A stretch of DNA of 64,000 nt from VXNF01 sp964291305. Lineage in GTDB: Bacteria; Actinomycetota; Acidimicrobiia; Acidimicrobiales; CATQHL01. Position numbers and translations under genes: made by a program. The notes under the pieces were generated by a model that was given only the letters and a program-made list of their open reading frames with translations, had not been told where the DNA came from and did not search any database. Location: positions 1,116,001 through 1,180,000 of the forward strand of contig OZ219783.1 of the NCBI GenBank assembly GCA_964291305.2. The letters are read 5' to 3'. Below, piece after piece: positions 24,973 through 34,355 of the stretch. Numbering within the stretch: the stretch's first letter is position 1; the number at the start of each line of letters is the position of its first letter.

Positions 24973-26622
24973 TTAGATCCCGACGGCTGCTGCTAGGGCG
25001 GTGCGAGGTTCGGCTGCTCCCGACAAGCTCCCGTCGGGGAGCACCTCAATGAGCTGGGCGTGACCTGAGAGTTTCGGGTTGGCGTTCAGTTCGCCCACGT
25101 TGTGGCCTCGGGCTGTCAGGCCTTCCTTCCAGGTCGCCGGCGCGTGCGGTTCCAGCGCTACTGGGGCCATCCACCCTGGCGTCCAGGTTGCAAAGGCGTC
25201 AGGCCCCATTAGCACCCACCGCCCAGCGCCTAAGACTTCAGCTGGCGACTGGTCGCAGTCCAGCAGCCGGGCCAGCAGCTGTAGCACCACCTGAGGCTGA
25301 GCGTCGCCGCCCATAGTGCCCAGCACCGCACGGTTCCGGCCGTCCAGCGTGGTCACCAGCGCCGGAGAGAGCGTGTGTGGCGGCCGCCGACCCGGTGCGT
25401 AGTGGGCCGGGTGTGTTGGGTCCAAGCTGAAGCCCAGACCACGGTTGTGCAGCAAGATCCCCGTGCTTCCGGCCACCAGCAGCGAGCCGAACCCCATGGC
25501 ATTGGATTGGATCAGCGAGACAGCAAGCCGGTCGTCGGCTGTGCACAGATAGGTGGTGTCCCCCCCGGTAGTGGCTGGGGTGACCGGCGTGTCGCCCGCC
25601 AACAGGCGTCGCCGCAGGCCGTCGATTCTCGTTGGGTCCAGTAACTCGGCCACATCAGCGGCGTCGGACAGCTCTGCCGGCCGGGACGATCCCACCGCCC
25701 GGGCCGATTCGATCAGCCAGTGCGCCCAGTCTGGATCGCTCGGGTCGCTAGGCAGGTCGAGTCCTTGCGCCAGAGCTGCTGCCGCCAGAATCAGATAACC
25801 CTGCGAGTTGGGCGGGACGGTCCATAGTCGGTTGCCCCAGGCCTCGACGGTGGCTGGCTCCACCCAGTTCGCCACCGGAATAGCTAGATCCTCGGGGCTA
25901 AAGAGGCCTTTGGCTAGGCGTAATAGGCCGTCGCCGAACTCGCCGCGGTAGAAGGCTTCCCGGCCACCGGTGGCAATCGCTTCCAGGGCCCGTGCCGAAC
26001 CCGGCCTGTGCACAGTGTCGCCTGCCCGAAGATCACCTGGAATGTCGCTGTTGCCCGGCGAGCCTGCCACGTCGCCGGCAGCTGAGGCGAGTTCGGCTGA
26101 GGCGGCGAACCCTTCGGCGGCAAAGGCGTGTGCCGCGCTAAGCACCTCCGGTAGGTCCATCACTCCCAGTCGTTGGTGTAGCGCTAACCAGCCGTCCACG
26201 CAGCCTGGGATGGTCACTGCGGCGGGATGGCCCAGGCGGGGCATCTGTTGGTATCCCTCGGCTCGTAGCTGCTCGGCCGAGGCTCCCGACGGCGCCCACC
26301 CCGAGGCGTTGAGGCACAGCGGAGGGCCGTTACCTGTCCCTACGAGGGCGAACATGTCGCCTCCCATGCCACAGGTGTTGGGAGCAACCACGGCTAGGAC
26401 AGCGGCGGTTGCCACAGCCGCGTCCACGGCGTTACCGCCTCTGGCCAGTAGCTCGGCCCCGGCTTTACTGGCACGACGATCGATGGAGCAGACCATGCCC
26501 GAATCGCTGGTGGCGGCGGGAACTGGATTCTGCACCGCTAACTCCGGTCGTTCAGGCGCCGTCGCCGCTAGACGCGAGAGCTGGTGTGGTGCTAGTGCCG
26601 TCTTCCCGGGAGCTGCCATCAT
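24973..26622 (-). CDS. Gamma-glutamyltransferase-family protein
   Basis: 549-residue Ntn-hydrolase: SKAGAELLARGGNAVDAAVAT, NTCGMGGDMFALV, then GGDTTYLCTADDRLAVSLIQ, where a Thr near residue 355 is the expected autocatalytic nucleophile, and the PPHTLSPALVT and GTMGGDAQPQV motifs. It should cleave gamma-glutamyl bonds or a related acylase substrate. No clear signal peptide is visible, unlike periplasmic GGTs. Its proposed ATG at 26622 overlaps the P-type ATPase end by 71 nt; a start near MVCSIDRR (about residue 43) would remove the overlap. Confidence 0.9.
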   Translation of the reverse strand: MMAAPGKTALAPHQLSRLAATAPERPELAVQNPVPAATSDSGMVCSIDRRASKAGAELLARGGNAVDAAVATAAVLAVVAPNTCGMGGDMFALVGTGNGPPLCLNASGWAPSGASAEQLRAEGYQQMPRLGHPAAVTIPGCVDGWLALHQRLGVMDLPEVLSAAHAFAAEGFAASAELASAAGDVAGSPGNSDIPGDLRAGDTVHRPGSARALEAIATGGREAFYRGEFGDGLLRLAKGLFSPEDLAIPVANWVEPATVEAWGNRLWTVPPNSQGYLILAAAALAQGLDLPSDPSDPDWAHWLIESARAVGSSRPAELSDAADVAELLDPTRIDGLRRRLLAGDTPVTPATTGGDTTYLCTADDRLAVSLIQSNAMGFGSLLVAGSTGILLHNRGLGFSLDPTHPAHYAPGRRPPHTLSPALVTTLDGRNRAVLGTMGGDAQPQVVLQLLARLLDCDQSPAEVLGAGRWVLMGPDAFATWTPGWMAPVALEPHAPATWKEGLTARGHNVGELNANPKLSGHAQLIEVLPDGSLSGAAEPRTALAAAVGI

Positions 26623-28969
26623 CGGTACGGGTCCGCCTGATTCCCCGGCGGTAGACGAAGCGCGGCAGAGCCACTATGGCTGCTCCGCCCACCGCCACCG
26701 CGCTGCACACCGGACCCCACAGCCAGGCTGGCGGAAGATCCAGCTCGAAGTAGTTGCGTAGCCCACCGGAGGCCATCACTACTACGTAGAGCAGTACCAT
26801 GGCTACTGCGAGGCCGACCTTCCAGGGCCGCAGCGGACGGCTGGTGGCCACCAGAATAAATAGGCCCAGGCCCAGCAAGGTCATCGTGGCCACAGTGCGC
26901 GACTCGATTAACTCCACCTCCGAAGCCCGACGAGCCACTTCGTAGACCACCATGGTGCAGGCCGCGGCTACGGCCCCGGCAGGAATCGAAAATCGCAGCA
27001 CCCGGGTTAGGAAGCCGGGACGCACCAGTTCGGTGCTAGGTGCTAGGGCTAAGAAGATGCCTGGGACGCCAATGCTGAACGTGCCTATCAGCGTGAGGTG
27101 CCGGGGCAGGAACGGAAACGACACCCCCATGATCCCGACGGCGGCGGTAATCAGCAGGGCGTAGGCAGCCTTGGCGATGAACAGGTTGGAGACTCGCTCC
27201 ACGTTGTTTATGACCTTGCGGCCTTCGTCTACGACCCGGGGCAGCGTGGCGAACGAATCGTCTAGCACCACTAGTTCGGCTACCGCCCGGCTGGCGGCGC
27301 TGCCAGACCCCATGGCGATGCCCATATCTGAATCCTTAAGCGCCAACACGTCGTTCACGCCGTCGCCGGTCATTGCCACGGTGCGACCATCGGCCTGCAG
27401 GGCGCCTACCATGGCCCGCTTTTGGTGCGGCGTAACCCGGCCGAAGATGGCGTTACGCCTCATGGCCAACTTCAGATCTGCCGGCTCTGTTGGCAACTCC
27501 CGAGCGTCCACAAAAGCCTCGGCACCCGGCACCCCGGCCTTCTGGGCTACCGCGGAAACGGTGGCCGCGTTGTCGCCCGAGATGACCTTAAGGTCCACGC
27601 CCTGGTCTCTGAAGTAGGCCAGAATCTCGGGCGCGTCGTGGCGGATGGTGTCGCCTAGCACTACCACAGCCACAGCTCGACGCTCGGCGACCAGGCCGCT
27701 ACCGCCTCCAGCAGAGGCCTGGGCGAGCAGCAACACCCGCCGCCCTGCGGCAGCCCAGTGCTCTACCCGACTGCGAGCCTCTACGTCGGAGGCGCTGAGC
27801 AGGATGTCGGGAGCGCCGAAATAAAAGAGTCCTCGGTTGGCGAACTCCGTCGCAGCCCACTTGCGGGCCGAAGAGAACGGCTCGGTGGTTACTACCTGCC
27901 AGCCTTCGGGCGCAGGGCAAACCGATGCCACCGCTGCGGTGGTGGCGTTGGGGCTCGGATCCGAGGCTGCCATTGCTCCCAGGGCCTCGCTGGCCGAGGC
28001 TTCATCCCAGTCTCCCATCGGCTCAAGCGACTCGAAGGAGATCTCCCCAGTGGTGATGGTGCCTGTCTTGTCCAGGCAAAGGGTGTCTACTCGAGCCAAC
28101 AGTTCCACCGCGGCCAACTCCTTGGCCAACGCCCGCCGCCGAGCCAGGGAAATCACCCCAGCTACAAAAGCCAGCGAAGTCAACAGCACCAGGCCATCGG
28201 GAACCATCGCCACTGCTGCGCCCACGGTGCCGCGCAGCGCCTCCTGCCAGCGGTCCTCGGCGCCTAGCAGTCGCCACAGCAGCAGGGCGCTGGCCGGTGG
28301 GATCAGCCATACCAGTACCCGCAGGATCTGGTTCACGCCGCGGCGTAACTCGGAGTCCACCAGGGTGAAGCGACGAGCCTCTTCGCTCAGCGCAGCCGCA
28401 TACGAGGCAGCGCCGATGTCGGTGGCTCGGTAAACGCCGCTGCCAGCAGCCACGAAGCTGCCCGACATCACCCGATCGCCTGGCACTTTGACGATGGCAT
28501 CTGACTCGCCAGTGAGTAGCGACTCGTCTGCCTCTAGACCGGTCGCCGCTAACACCTCGCCGTCGACCACCACCTGATCGCCGGAAGCCAGCTCTAGCAG
28601 GTCGTCGGCTACTACTCCGCTTACGTCGATCTCATTGACTTGGCCGTCGCGTCGCACCCGGGCTCGCGGTTCCGACAGCACCGCCAGCTTCCGTAACTCA
28701 TGCCTCGCCCTTAGCTCTTGGATGATGCCGATGATGCTGTTGGAAACCACTACCCCCACAAACAGGGCGTCGCCGGGTGCTTCTGCTATCAGGATCAGCA
28801 CCAGCAAGCTCAGCAGGATGGCGTTTACGGGTGTGAAGACGTTCGCCCTGATTATCTCGCTCAGGGTGCGTACCGGAGCATCGGGGACATCGTTGACGCG
28901 TCCCTCGGCGATGCGCTGGGCAACCTCGTCGGCGGTCAATCCGGCGAGTTCAGTAGCCGTTGCGGTCAT
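26552..28969 (-). CDS. CtpE-like cation-transporting P-type ATPase
   Basis: 805 residues with all P-type modules: actuator DESLLTGESDAIVKVPGD, phosphorylation site DKTGTIT with Asp at about 300, hinge AMTGDGVNDVLALKDSDMGIAMG, and ten or so membrane segments. The N-terminus TADEVAQRIAEGRVNDVPD and RANVFTPVNAILL closely resembles mycobacterial CtpE, reported to transport Ca2+. No N-terminal heavy-metal-binding domain or CPC motif is seen, which argues against Cu/Zn. Ion specificity is inferred. Confidence 0.9.
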   Translation of the reverse strand: MTATATELAGLTADEVAQRIAEGRVNDVPDAPVRTLSEIIRANVFTPVNAILLSLLVLILIAEAPGDALFVGVVVSNSIIGIIQELRARHELRKLAVLSEPRARVRRDGQVNEIDVSGVVADDLLELASGDQVVVDGEVLAATGLEADESLLTGESDAIVKVPGDRVMSGSFVAAGSGVYRATDIGAASYAAALSEEARRFTLVDSELRRGVNQILRVLVWLIPPASALLLWRLLGAEDRWQEALRGTVGAAVAMVPDGLVLLTSLAFVAGVISLARRRALAKELAAVELLARVDTLCLDKTGTITTGEISFESLEPMGDWDEASASEALGAMAASDPSPNATTAAVASVCPAPEGWQVVTTEPFSSARKWAATEFANRGLFYFGAPDILLSASDVEARSRVEHWAAAGRRVLLLAQASAGGGSGLVAERRAVAVVVLGDTIRHDAPEILAYFRDQGVDLKVISGDNAATVSAVAQKAGVPGAEAFVDARELPTEPADLKLAMRRNAIFGRVTPHQKRAMVGALQADGRTVAMTGDGVNDVLALKDSDMGIAMGSGSAASRAVAELVVLDDSFATLPRVVDEGRKVINNVERVSNLFIAKAAYALLITAAVGIMGVSFPFLPRHLTLIGTFSIGVPGIFLALAPSTELVRPGFLTRVLRFSIPAGAVAAACTMVVYEVARRASEVELIESRTVATMTLLGLGLFILVATSRPLRPWKVGLAVAMVLLYVVVMASGGLRNYFELDLPPAWLWGPVCSAVAVGGAAIVALPRFVYRRGIRRTRTDDGSSREDGTSTTPALASSGDGA

Positions 28970-28978
28970 GGGGCGATG

Positions 28979-29740
28979 TTAGGTGAGGCCACTACCACCG
29001 CTGCGCTCTAGGCGCCACGGGAGTCCCTCTGGTGCCCAAAGCCGGTGGCGAGAACCAGCTAAGTCTGGGTTGGTGGAGGCGTAGCCGGCGTCGCCTTCCC
29101 AGAGCGCTACCCACTCACCGGCGGCGGTGGTAGCCAGACGGGTGTCGTAGAACATCGGCTCCCGGCGTTGCGCCGCGGCTAAGACATCGGTTAGGTGGCT
29201 GAAGGGCTCGAGTTCGCGCAGGGTCACGAAGGTAGGTGGCAGAAACCATGTGCCGCCAGCCTCGGTGTGGCGCCTAATGGCCTCTTTGGGCGACAGCCAA
29301 AGGTGCTCAGAAATCTCCCGGCCGTCTACCTGTACCGCTCCGAGTGGAGCTGCCGCCACGAAGAACCAGGTGGCGAGTTGATGGTCGAAGTCCGGCGGAG
29401 GCGTCCAATGGGAGAATCGCACTAGCGAGTTCGGGTCCAACTGCAGACCTGCCTCCTCGGCGGTCTCCCGCACTGCGGTAATGCGCGCCACTTCGTAGCG
29501 GTCGTCGGGGTTGCTAGCGGCGAATCGGTCCTCGGCATCCACCCGGCCACCCGGAAAGACCCATATGCCTCCCATCACCGGCATGTCGGGATTGCGCCGC
29601 AGCAGCAGCGTCTGAATGCCAGCCGCCGATTGTCGCAATAGCACAGCCGTTGCCGCCGGCACTGGCGGTCGGGTTGATCGTCGTGTGTAGTCCGCTAACC
29701 ACCGCTCGTAGTGTGCTCCACGGCGGCTCGGGGCACTCAT
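28979..29740 (-). CDS. Nudix hydrolase (NUDT19-like)
   Basis: 253 residues. TAVLLRQSAAGIQTLLLRRN opens the Nudix fold; the box is interrupted (WVFPGGRVDAEDR then AVRETAEEAGLQL about 20 residues on), as in NUDT19-type enzymes that act on CoA or related diphosphates. The substrate is unknown. I chose ATG 29740 (MSAPSRRGAHYERW); the frame stays open to 29875 but without similarity. The gene ends 10 nt before the start of the CtpE-like gene, so an operon is likely. Confidence 0.87.
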   Translation of the reverse strand: MSAPSRRGAHYERWLADYTRRSTRPPVPAATAVLLRQSAAGIQTLLLRRNPDMPVMGGIWVFPGGRVDAEDRFAASNPDDRYEVARITAVRETAEEAGLQLDPNSLVRFSHWTPPPDFDHQLATWFFVAAAPLGAVQVDGREISEHLWLSPKEAIRRHTEAGGTWFLPPTFVTLRELEPFSHLTDVLAAAQRREPMFYDTRLATTAAGEWVALWEGDAGYASTNPDLAGSRHRLWAPEGLPWRLERSGGSGLT

Positions 29741-29807
29741 ATAACCCCGAGGGTATCCGCAGCCCCAAACGCTCGGCCGAAAAGGGCGGGCGGCTGGCTG
29801 CCCTGTG

Positions 29808-31481
29808 CTATGACCCTGTTGCGGCTTGGCGGATCTCACTGAGCGTGGTGTGGGGGAGTATTGCTTCGGGATCAACTTGAAGTTCCAACACCGCTGGGAC
29901 CCCAGAAGCTAAGGCTTGCTCAAAAGCGTCGGGGAACTCCTCGGTTCTTTGCACGCTGGCGCCGAAACAGCCAAACGCCCGTGCATAGGCGGCGAAGTCC
30001 GGGTTCTCCAGGTGCGAGCCGCTGGGACGGTTCGGGTAGGTGCGCTCCTGATGCATGCGGATGGTGGCGAACATGCCGTTGTTGATCACCAGCACGATGA
30101 TCGGCGCTCGGTAGCGCAGCGCGGTCGAAAGTTCCTGGCCGGTCATGAGGAAGTCCCCGTCTCCACTGAAGGCCACGACTGGGGCCCCTGGGGCGTGCAG
30201 TTTGGCTGCCACAGCAGCCGGAACGGCGTAGCCCATCGCCCCGCTTTGGGGTCCTAGCTGGGTTCCGTACTGTTTGAACCGGTAGAAGCGCTGTGGCCAA
30301 AGCGAGAAGTTGCCGGCGCCGTTGGTGAGGATCGACTCCGGTGGCAGGCGCTCATCCAGCCAGCAGACCACCTGGCCGAAGTCCAACAAGCCCGGGGCCG
30401 GCCTAAGTTGACGAGACTGCTCGTAGTTGGCGCGAGCTGTTTTCGCCCAGTTTTGCCATGGCGTCGTAGCCAGGTCGGCCAGTTCCGCCAGGGCAGTGAC
30501 GGTCTCGGTGGCATCGGCACAGATGGCCAAGTGCGGCTGGTAGACGCTGTCTAATTCGGCTGGATCGGGATGGATGTGTACCAGCTTTTGGCGGGGGACA
30601 GGAGGCTCTAGCAGGGTGTAGCCCTGGGTAGCGGTGTCGCCTAGCCGGGTCCCGATGGCCAAGATCAGGTCGGCCTCGGAGATGCGCTGCGCCATGCTCG
30701 CCGGCATACCCACGCCGGCGTAACCCACGTAGCAGGTTGAGTCGTTGGACAGGTAGTCCTGGTGGCGGAACGTAACGGCTACTGGCAGTTCGTTGCGCTC
30801 GGCCCAGGCCGAAATGGCGCTGCCGGCTGCCTGGCTCCAGTTACCGCCTCCCACGATCACTAACGGCCGGACAGATGTTTGAAGCAGCGATTGCAACTCC
30901 GCTAATTCTGCTGCGCTCGGCGCCCGGCGCTGGGGCGGAGGACCCACTGGGGCATCAGCGACGGACACCTCGGCTGCCAGCACGTCTTCGGGCAGCGAGA
31001 CCACAACCGGTCCGGCCCTTCCTGCCCGGGCCACACGGGCGGCCTCGGCGGTAATCTCCGACAGCTGTTCGGGCCGGTCTACCTCTACTGCCCACTTGGC
31101 CAACGGTTCAAAGAAGGCCGCAAAATCCACTTCCTGGAAGGCGCTCCGCCCGCGATGTGCCGTGGGTACCTGACCGATGAACAGCAGTAGTGCCGCTCCG
31201 CTCATGTAGGCGTTGTGGACTGCTACCGAAGCGTGTGTGGCTCCAGGACCTCGAGTAACGAAGGCCACGCCTAGGTCGCCTCTAAGCCGGGCGCTTGCCT
31301 CGGCCATGATTCCCGCCCCGGACTCGTGGCGGCACACGATCGTGCTAATGGCTGGCTCGTCGTGCAGGGCGTCCAGCACGGCTAGAAAGCTCTCGCCTGG
31401 CACGGTAAAGACAGTCTCGACACCGTGGCCTCGCAGAGCGTCTACCAGCACCCGCCCGCCATGACGTGTCTTGGGGCTCAC
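29808..31481 (-). CDS. Thiamine-diphosphate-dependent enzyme of the acetolactate synthase-like family
   Basis: 557 residues in three domains: N-terminal pyrimidine-binding (VFTVPGESFLAVLDAL, with conserved Glu in CRHESGAGIMAEA), central, and C-terminal diphosphate-binding (FSGDGDFLMTGQEL followed by IVLVINNGMFATIRM, the GDG...NN signature). Related enzymes are acetolactate synthases, benzoylformate and other 2-oxo-acid decarboxylases; the exact reaction is not evident. No regulatory ilvN-type partner adjoins. GTG 31481 overlaps the preceding cupin gene stop (GTGA), so translation is probably coupled. Confidence 0.87.
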   Translation of the reverse strand: MSPKTRHGGRVLVDALRGHGVETVFTVPGESFLAVLDALHDEPAISTIVCRHESGAGIMAEASARLRGDLGVAFVTRGPGATHASVAVHNAYMSGAALLLFIGQVPTAHRGRSAFQEVDFAAFFEPLAKWAVEVDRPEQLSEITAEAARVARAGRAGPVVVSLPEDVLAAEVSVADAPVGPPPQRRAPSAAELAELQSLLQTSVRPLVIVGGGNWSQAAGSAISAWAERNELPVAVTFRHQDYLSNDSTCYVGYAGVGMPASMAQRISEADLILAIGTRLGDTATQGYTLLEPPVPRQKLVHIHPDPAELDSVYQPHLAICADATETVTALAELADLATTPWQNWAKTARANYEQSRQLRPAPGLLDFGQVVCWLDERLPPESILTNGAGNFSLWPQRFYRFKQYGTQLGPQSGAMGYAVPAAVAAKLHAPGAPVVAFSGDGDFLMTGQELSTALRYRAPIIVLVINNGMFATIRMHQERTYPNRPSGSHLENPDFAAYARAFGCFGASVQRTEEFPDAFEQALASGVPAVLELQVDPEAILPHTTLSEIRQAATGS

Positions 31482-32047
31482 GCCAGTGCTTCCTCGAGGA
31501 ACACTCGGGCTTGCTGGCGGGCCGGCCGGTCGGCATCGGCTGGGTCGGTGTAGCGGATAGTTCGCCGTCCTGCCCACTCCGCGGGCAGCAGCATCACCCG
31601 CACGAAGGCGGTCGCTTCGGTGGCAGCGGACTCGGCGTAAACGGGCTCGGGGCCGCTCTCGAACCAGGCTTCACCCGCTTGATGAGTGGTTGTGACTCCG
31701 CCGGTGGTCACCGTCAACTCGCCGAACAGCAGCCGGCGGATGCCGGGTCCAGGATGAGTGTGCTGGTACGCCACGGCACCAGGCGGAAAGTCCACGCGAT
31801 CACAGCGCATGAGCCATTGTTGCGCCTCGTTTAGCTCTACCGATACTGCTAACCCAGCGCCGCCGGCAAGCATGTCGTCGCTTGGCTTGCCGTCGCCTAG
31901 CTGGCTCAATTCCCAGCACAAGGCTGGCCCAACCACCGTCGTGGCGCCGAAGGCGGCTGTGTCGGCGGCGAGGTCATAGGTAATCCGATTTCCCGGCGAA
32001 GTGGTGACTCCGCTGGGATGCTCGTGCAGGCTCAAAAGGATGTGCAC
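31478..32047 (-). CDS. Cupin-domain protein
   Basis: 189 residues with a single cupin barrel: DFPPGAVAYQHTHPGPGIRRLL holds the motif-1 His pair, and GEAWFESGPEPVYAESA the motif-2 side. The fold binds a metal and can be an enzyme, such as an isomerase or dioxygenase, or a sensor domain. No DNA-binding part is visible. GTG start, sandwiched between the SDR gene upstream and the ThDP enzyme, which it overlaps. Function unknown. Confidence 0.78.
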   Translation of the reverse strand: MHILLSLHEHPSGVTTSPGNRITYDLAADTAAFGATTVVGPALCWELSQLGDGKPSDDMLAGGAGLAVSVELNEAQQWLMRCDRVDFPPGAVAYQHTHPGPGIRRLLFGELTVTTGGVTTTHQAGEAWFESGPEPVYAESAATEATAFVRVMLLPAEWAGRRTIRYTDPADADRPARQQARVFLEEALA

Positions 32048-32064
32048 GCCAACCCCCGGAGGTA

Positions 32065-32871
32065 TTAGTGGAAGTACTGGCCGCCGTCGATCACGATGGT
32101 CTGACCGGTTACGAAGGCTGCGCCGGGGCTGCAGAGAAACACCGCGGCGGCTACGGCATCCTCCGGGAACTGGTCGCGCTTGAGCGTTCGAGCGGCAATC
32201 GAGACGGCGCTGATCTTCTCATAGTCCACACCGGCGGGGTTCTGGCGCACGCCATCGGAGATCGTAAAACCAGGAGCCACTGAGTTCACGAGGATGTTGT
32301 CGTCGCCGAGTTCGCGGGCCAGTGCCCGTGTTAGGGCCAGCACGGCCCCTTTGCTGGCCACATAGTGCAACAGGAGCGGCACGCCGCGAAAGATCGTGCC
32401 AGAAGTGATATTTACGATGCGCCCGCCGCCTTGGCGGCGCATATGCGGCACTACGGCGCGGCAGCCCAGAAATGTGCCGATCACGTTGATTTCCATTACC
32501 TGGCGCCACTCCTCAACGGGTATCTCGTGGAACGGCCGCATTGGGATGGAGGTAAACATGCCGGCGTTGTTGACGAGGATGTCAACTCTGCCGGTCGCTT
32601 CTAAGGCGGTGTCCACCATGGCGTCGATGTCTTCGGCAACCGACACGTCCGCTGTGACGCCGATGCCACCCGGATAGCGGTTGGCTGCTTCCTGTGCTTC
32701 GGCTAGGTCGGCAATAACGAGTCGTGCACCAGCGCGGGCCAAGCCGTCGGCGATAGCGCGGCCGATGCCTTTGGCGCCGCCGGTTACAAGGGCGGTCTGT
32801 CCGGCGAGCGAGAAGTCTTCGTTGCTGGGTAGCACCATCGGGGCCTCGGCGGATTCTTTGGAAACGCTCAT
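32065..32871 (-). CDS. Short-chain dehydrogenase/reductase
   Basis: 268-residue classical SDR with an NAD(P) loop TGGAKGIGRAIA, VNNAGMF, active-site Ser in NITSGTIF, YxxxK as YVASKGAV, and C-terminal FVTGQTIVIDGG. An acidic residue after strand 2 (VIADL) suggests preference for NAD. The ATG at 32871 overlaps the NIPSNAP stop (ATGA), so it is coupled. Substrate unknown; a sugar or secondary-alcohol dehydrogenase would fit the nearby sugar-acid genes. Confidence 0.9.
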   Translation of the reverse strand: MSVSKESAEAPMVLPSNEDFSLAGQTALVTGGAKGIGRAIADGLARAGARLVIADLAEAQEAANRYPGGIGVTADVSVAEDIDAMVDTALEATGRVDILVNNAGMFTSIPMRPFHEIPVEEWRQVMEINVIGTFLGCRAVVPHMRRQGGGRIVNITSGTIFRGVPLLLHYVASKGAVLALTRALARELGDDNILVNSVAPGFTISDGVRQNPAGVDYEKISAVSIAARTLKRDQFPEDAVAAAVFLCSPGAAFVTGQTIVIDGGQYFH

Positions 32872-33182
32872 TGGATTGGCGAGAAGCTGGTCGGCACCAG
32901 GATGCGGTTGTGCTGTGTGTGCACCAGCGGGTGCAGTTTCGGCAGAAAGGCCTGCCAGCGCTCGTCTGCCGCTAGTGCCGCCCGTCGGTGTTCGCGGTCG
33001 GCGAAGTTCTCGTATCCCCACATGGCGCAGATCGAGGAGAGGGCGCCCACCTCGGTGGTGAACCAGCCGATGAGCTTCCCCAGCACCTCCTTTTGAATAA
33101 TTATCCCCTCTGTCTCATATAGACGAAGCACTTCCTTTAGCTTTCCGGTGTATATGTGATAATCACGCTGTTCGACGATCAT
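32868..33182 (-). CDS. NIPSNAP-family protein
   Basis: 104 residues of an alpha-beta barrel type: EQRDYHIYTGKLKEVLRLYE, IGWFTTEVGALSSICAMWGYENFADREHRRAAL, typical of bacterial NIPSNAP/Dabb-like proteins. These are dimeric; their function is generally not known, sometimes acting on degradation intermediates. It is the first gene of a four-gene minus-strand operon (NIPSNAP, SDR, cupin, ThDP enzyme). Its first 25 codons are visibly richer in A/T than the surroundings. Confidence 0.85.
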   Translation of the reverse strand: MIVEQRDYHIYTGKLKEVLRLYETEGIIIQKEVLGKLIGWFTTEVGALSSICAMWGYENFADREHRRAALAADERWQAFLPKLHPLVHTQHNRILVPTSFSPIQ

Positions 33183-33257
33183 TTCACTCCTTAGGCTTCA
33201 AAAGCGATGCTAGCTGTGGGCTCTGGGCGGAATGAAATCCCACCCGCAGCCGCGCCG

Positions 33258-34202
33258 CTAGGCGGCTAGGTTGGCTAGCCGCTGGCGGATTAGTTCGAAG
33301 AATCCGTCGCTGTCCACATCGGTGATCCAGCGGCAGTTGGGTTCCCGCTCGAAGCGGTCCCAATAGTCCACGACGGTCATCCCCATGGTCATCTCGGAGT
33401 GCGTCTCCACTTCCACAAAGACATCTTTGCCCTGGTACAACTCGGGCTGCAGCAAGTAGGCGATCGTGGCTGGATCGTGCAGCGGTCCGCCGCGGGTACC
33501 GTAGCGGGCGATGTCGTAACGCCCGTAGAACGACAGCATGGCGGCAGTCTTGTTACCGAGGTCACCCCCGATAGCTGCTATCGAGCTAATCCACTCCGGG
33601 CTCATTAGAGCTTGGTGGGTCACGTCTAGTGAAATGGTCACGATAGGTATGCCGCTGCGGTACATGACCGCCGCGGCGTGTGGGTCCACGTACACGTTGA
33701 ACTCGGCAACTGGCGTGGTGTTGCCGCCTACGAAAAAACCGCCGCCCATGGTCACGATCTGACCTATCTTCGGGATTATCCGAGGCTCGCGGACCATCGC
33801 CATGGCCACATTGGTGATGGGGCCAACCGGACAGATAGTGATTTCTCCGTCCTGGGCAGCCATTAGCTCCTCTACGAGCCAGTCAACAGCGTGCATCTGC
33901 TGTACACCCATGGTGGGCTCGTTCCAGTCGGGGCCGTCGAGTCCGGTCTGGCCGTGTACAGCTTCGGCAGTTACCAGGTCGCGTACCATGGGCCGCTCGC
34001 AGCCGGCGAAGATCTTCACGTCGGGGCGCCCGGCCAACTCGCAGACCAGTTGGGCATTACGGATGGTCAGAGCCAGAGGCACGTTGCCGGCGACGCAGCT
34101 GAGTCCCAGCACCTCCAACTCGGGAGAAGCCAGCGCTAGCAGGATGGCGATGGCATCGTCCTGCCCGGGGTCGGTGTCGATGATGATCTTGCGAGGAGCC
34201 AT
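33258..34202 (-). CDS. Inosine-uridine-preferring-type nucleoside hydrolase
   Basis: 314-residue IU-nucleoside hydrolase: the Ca2+-binding motif IIIDTDPGQDDAIAI near the N-terminus, NVPLALTIRNAQLVCELAGR, the HGQTGLDGPD loop, GGGFFVGGNTTPVAEFNVYVDP and the late HDPATIAYLL. The family hydrolyses N-ribosidic bonds to ribose and a base. No signal peptide, so intracellular salvage or catabolism. Spaced by 75 nt from the NIPSNAP gene that follows and divergent from the RraA-like gene. Confidence 0.9.
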   Translation of the reverse strand: MAPRKIIIDTDPGQDDAIAILLALASPELEVLGLSCVAGNVPLALTIRNAQLVCELAGRPDVKIFAGCERPMVRDLVTAEAVHGQTGLDGPDWNEPTMGVQQMHAVDWLVEELMAAQDGEITICPVGPITNVAMAMVREPRIIPKIGQIVTMGGGFFVGGNTTPVAEFNVYVDPHAAAVMYRSGIPIVTISLDVTHQALMSPEWISSIAAIGGDLGNKTAAMLSFYGRYDIARYGTRGGPLHDPATIAYLLQPELYQGKDVFVEVETHSEMTMGMTVVDYWDRFEREPNCRWITDVDSDGFFELIRQRLANLAA

Positions 34203-34355
34203 GGCCGGAGGCTAGACGGTGACCTGCGTTACCGTTCAGCTGAGGGTTCACCGCAGCTAAGGTCCGAGGATAAGGTGCCGAGGAGACTCGGTTAGCCCTT
34301 TGTAGCTAACATGCCGCGTTCGTCGCGCAATACGCGGGGATCTAAGCCAAACAGG

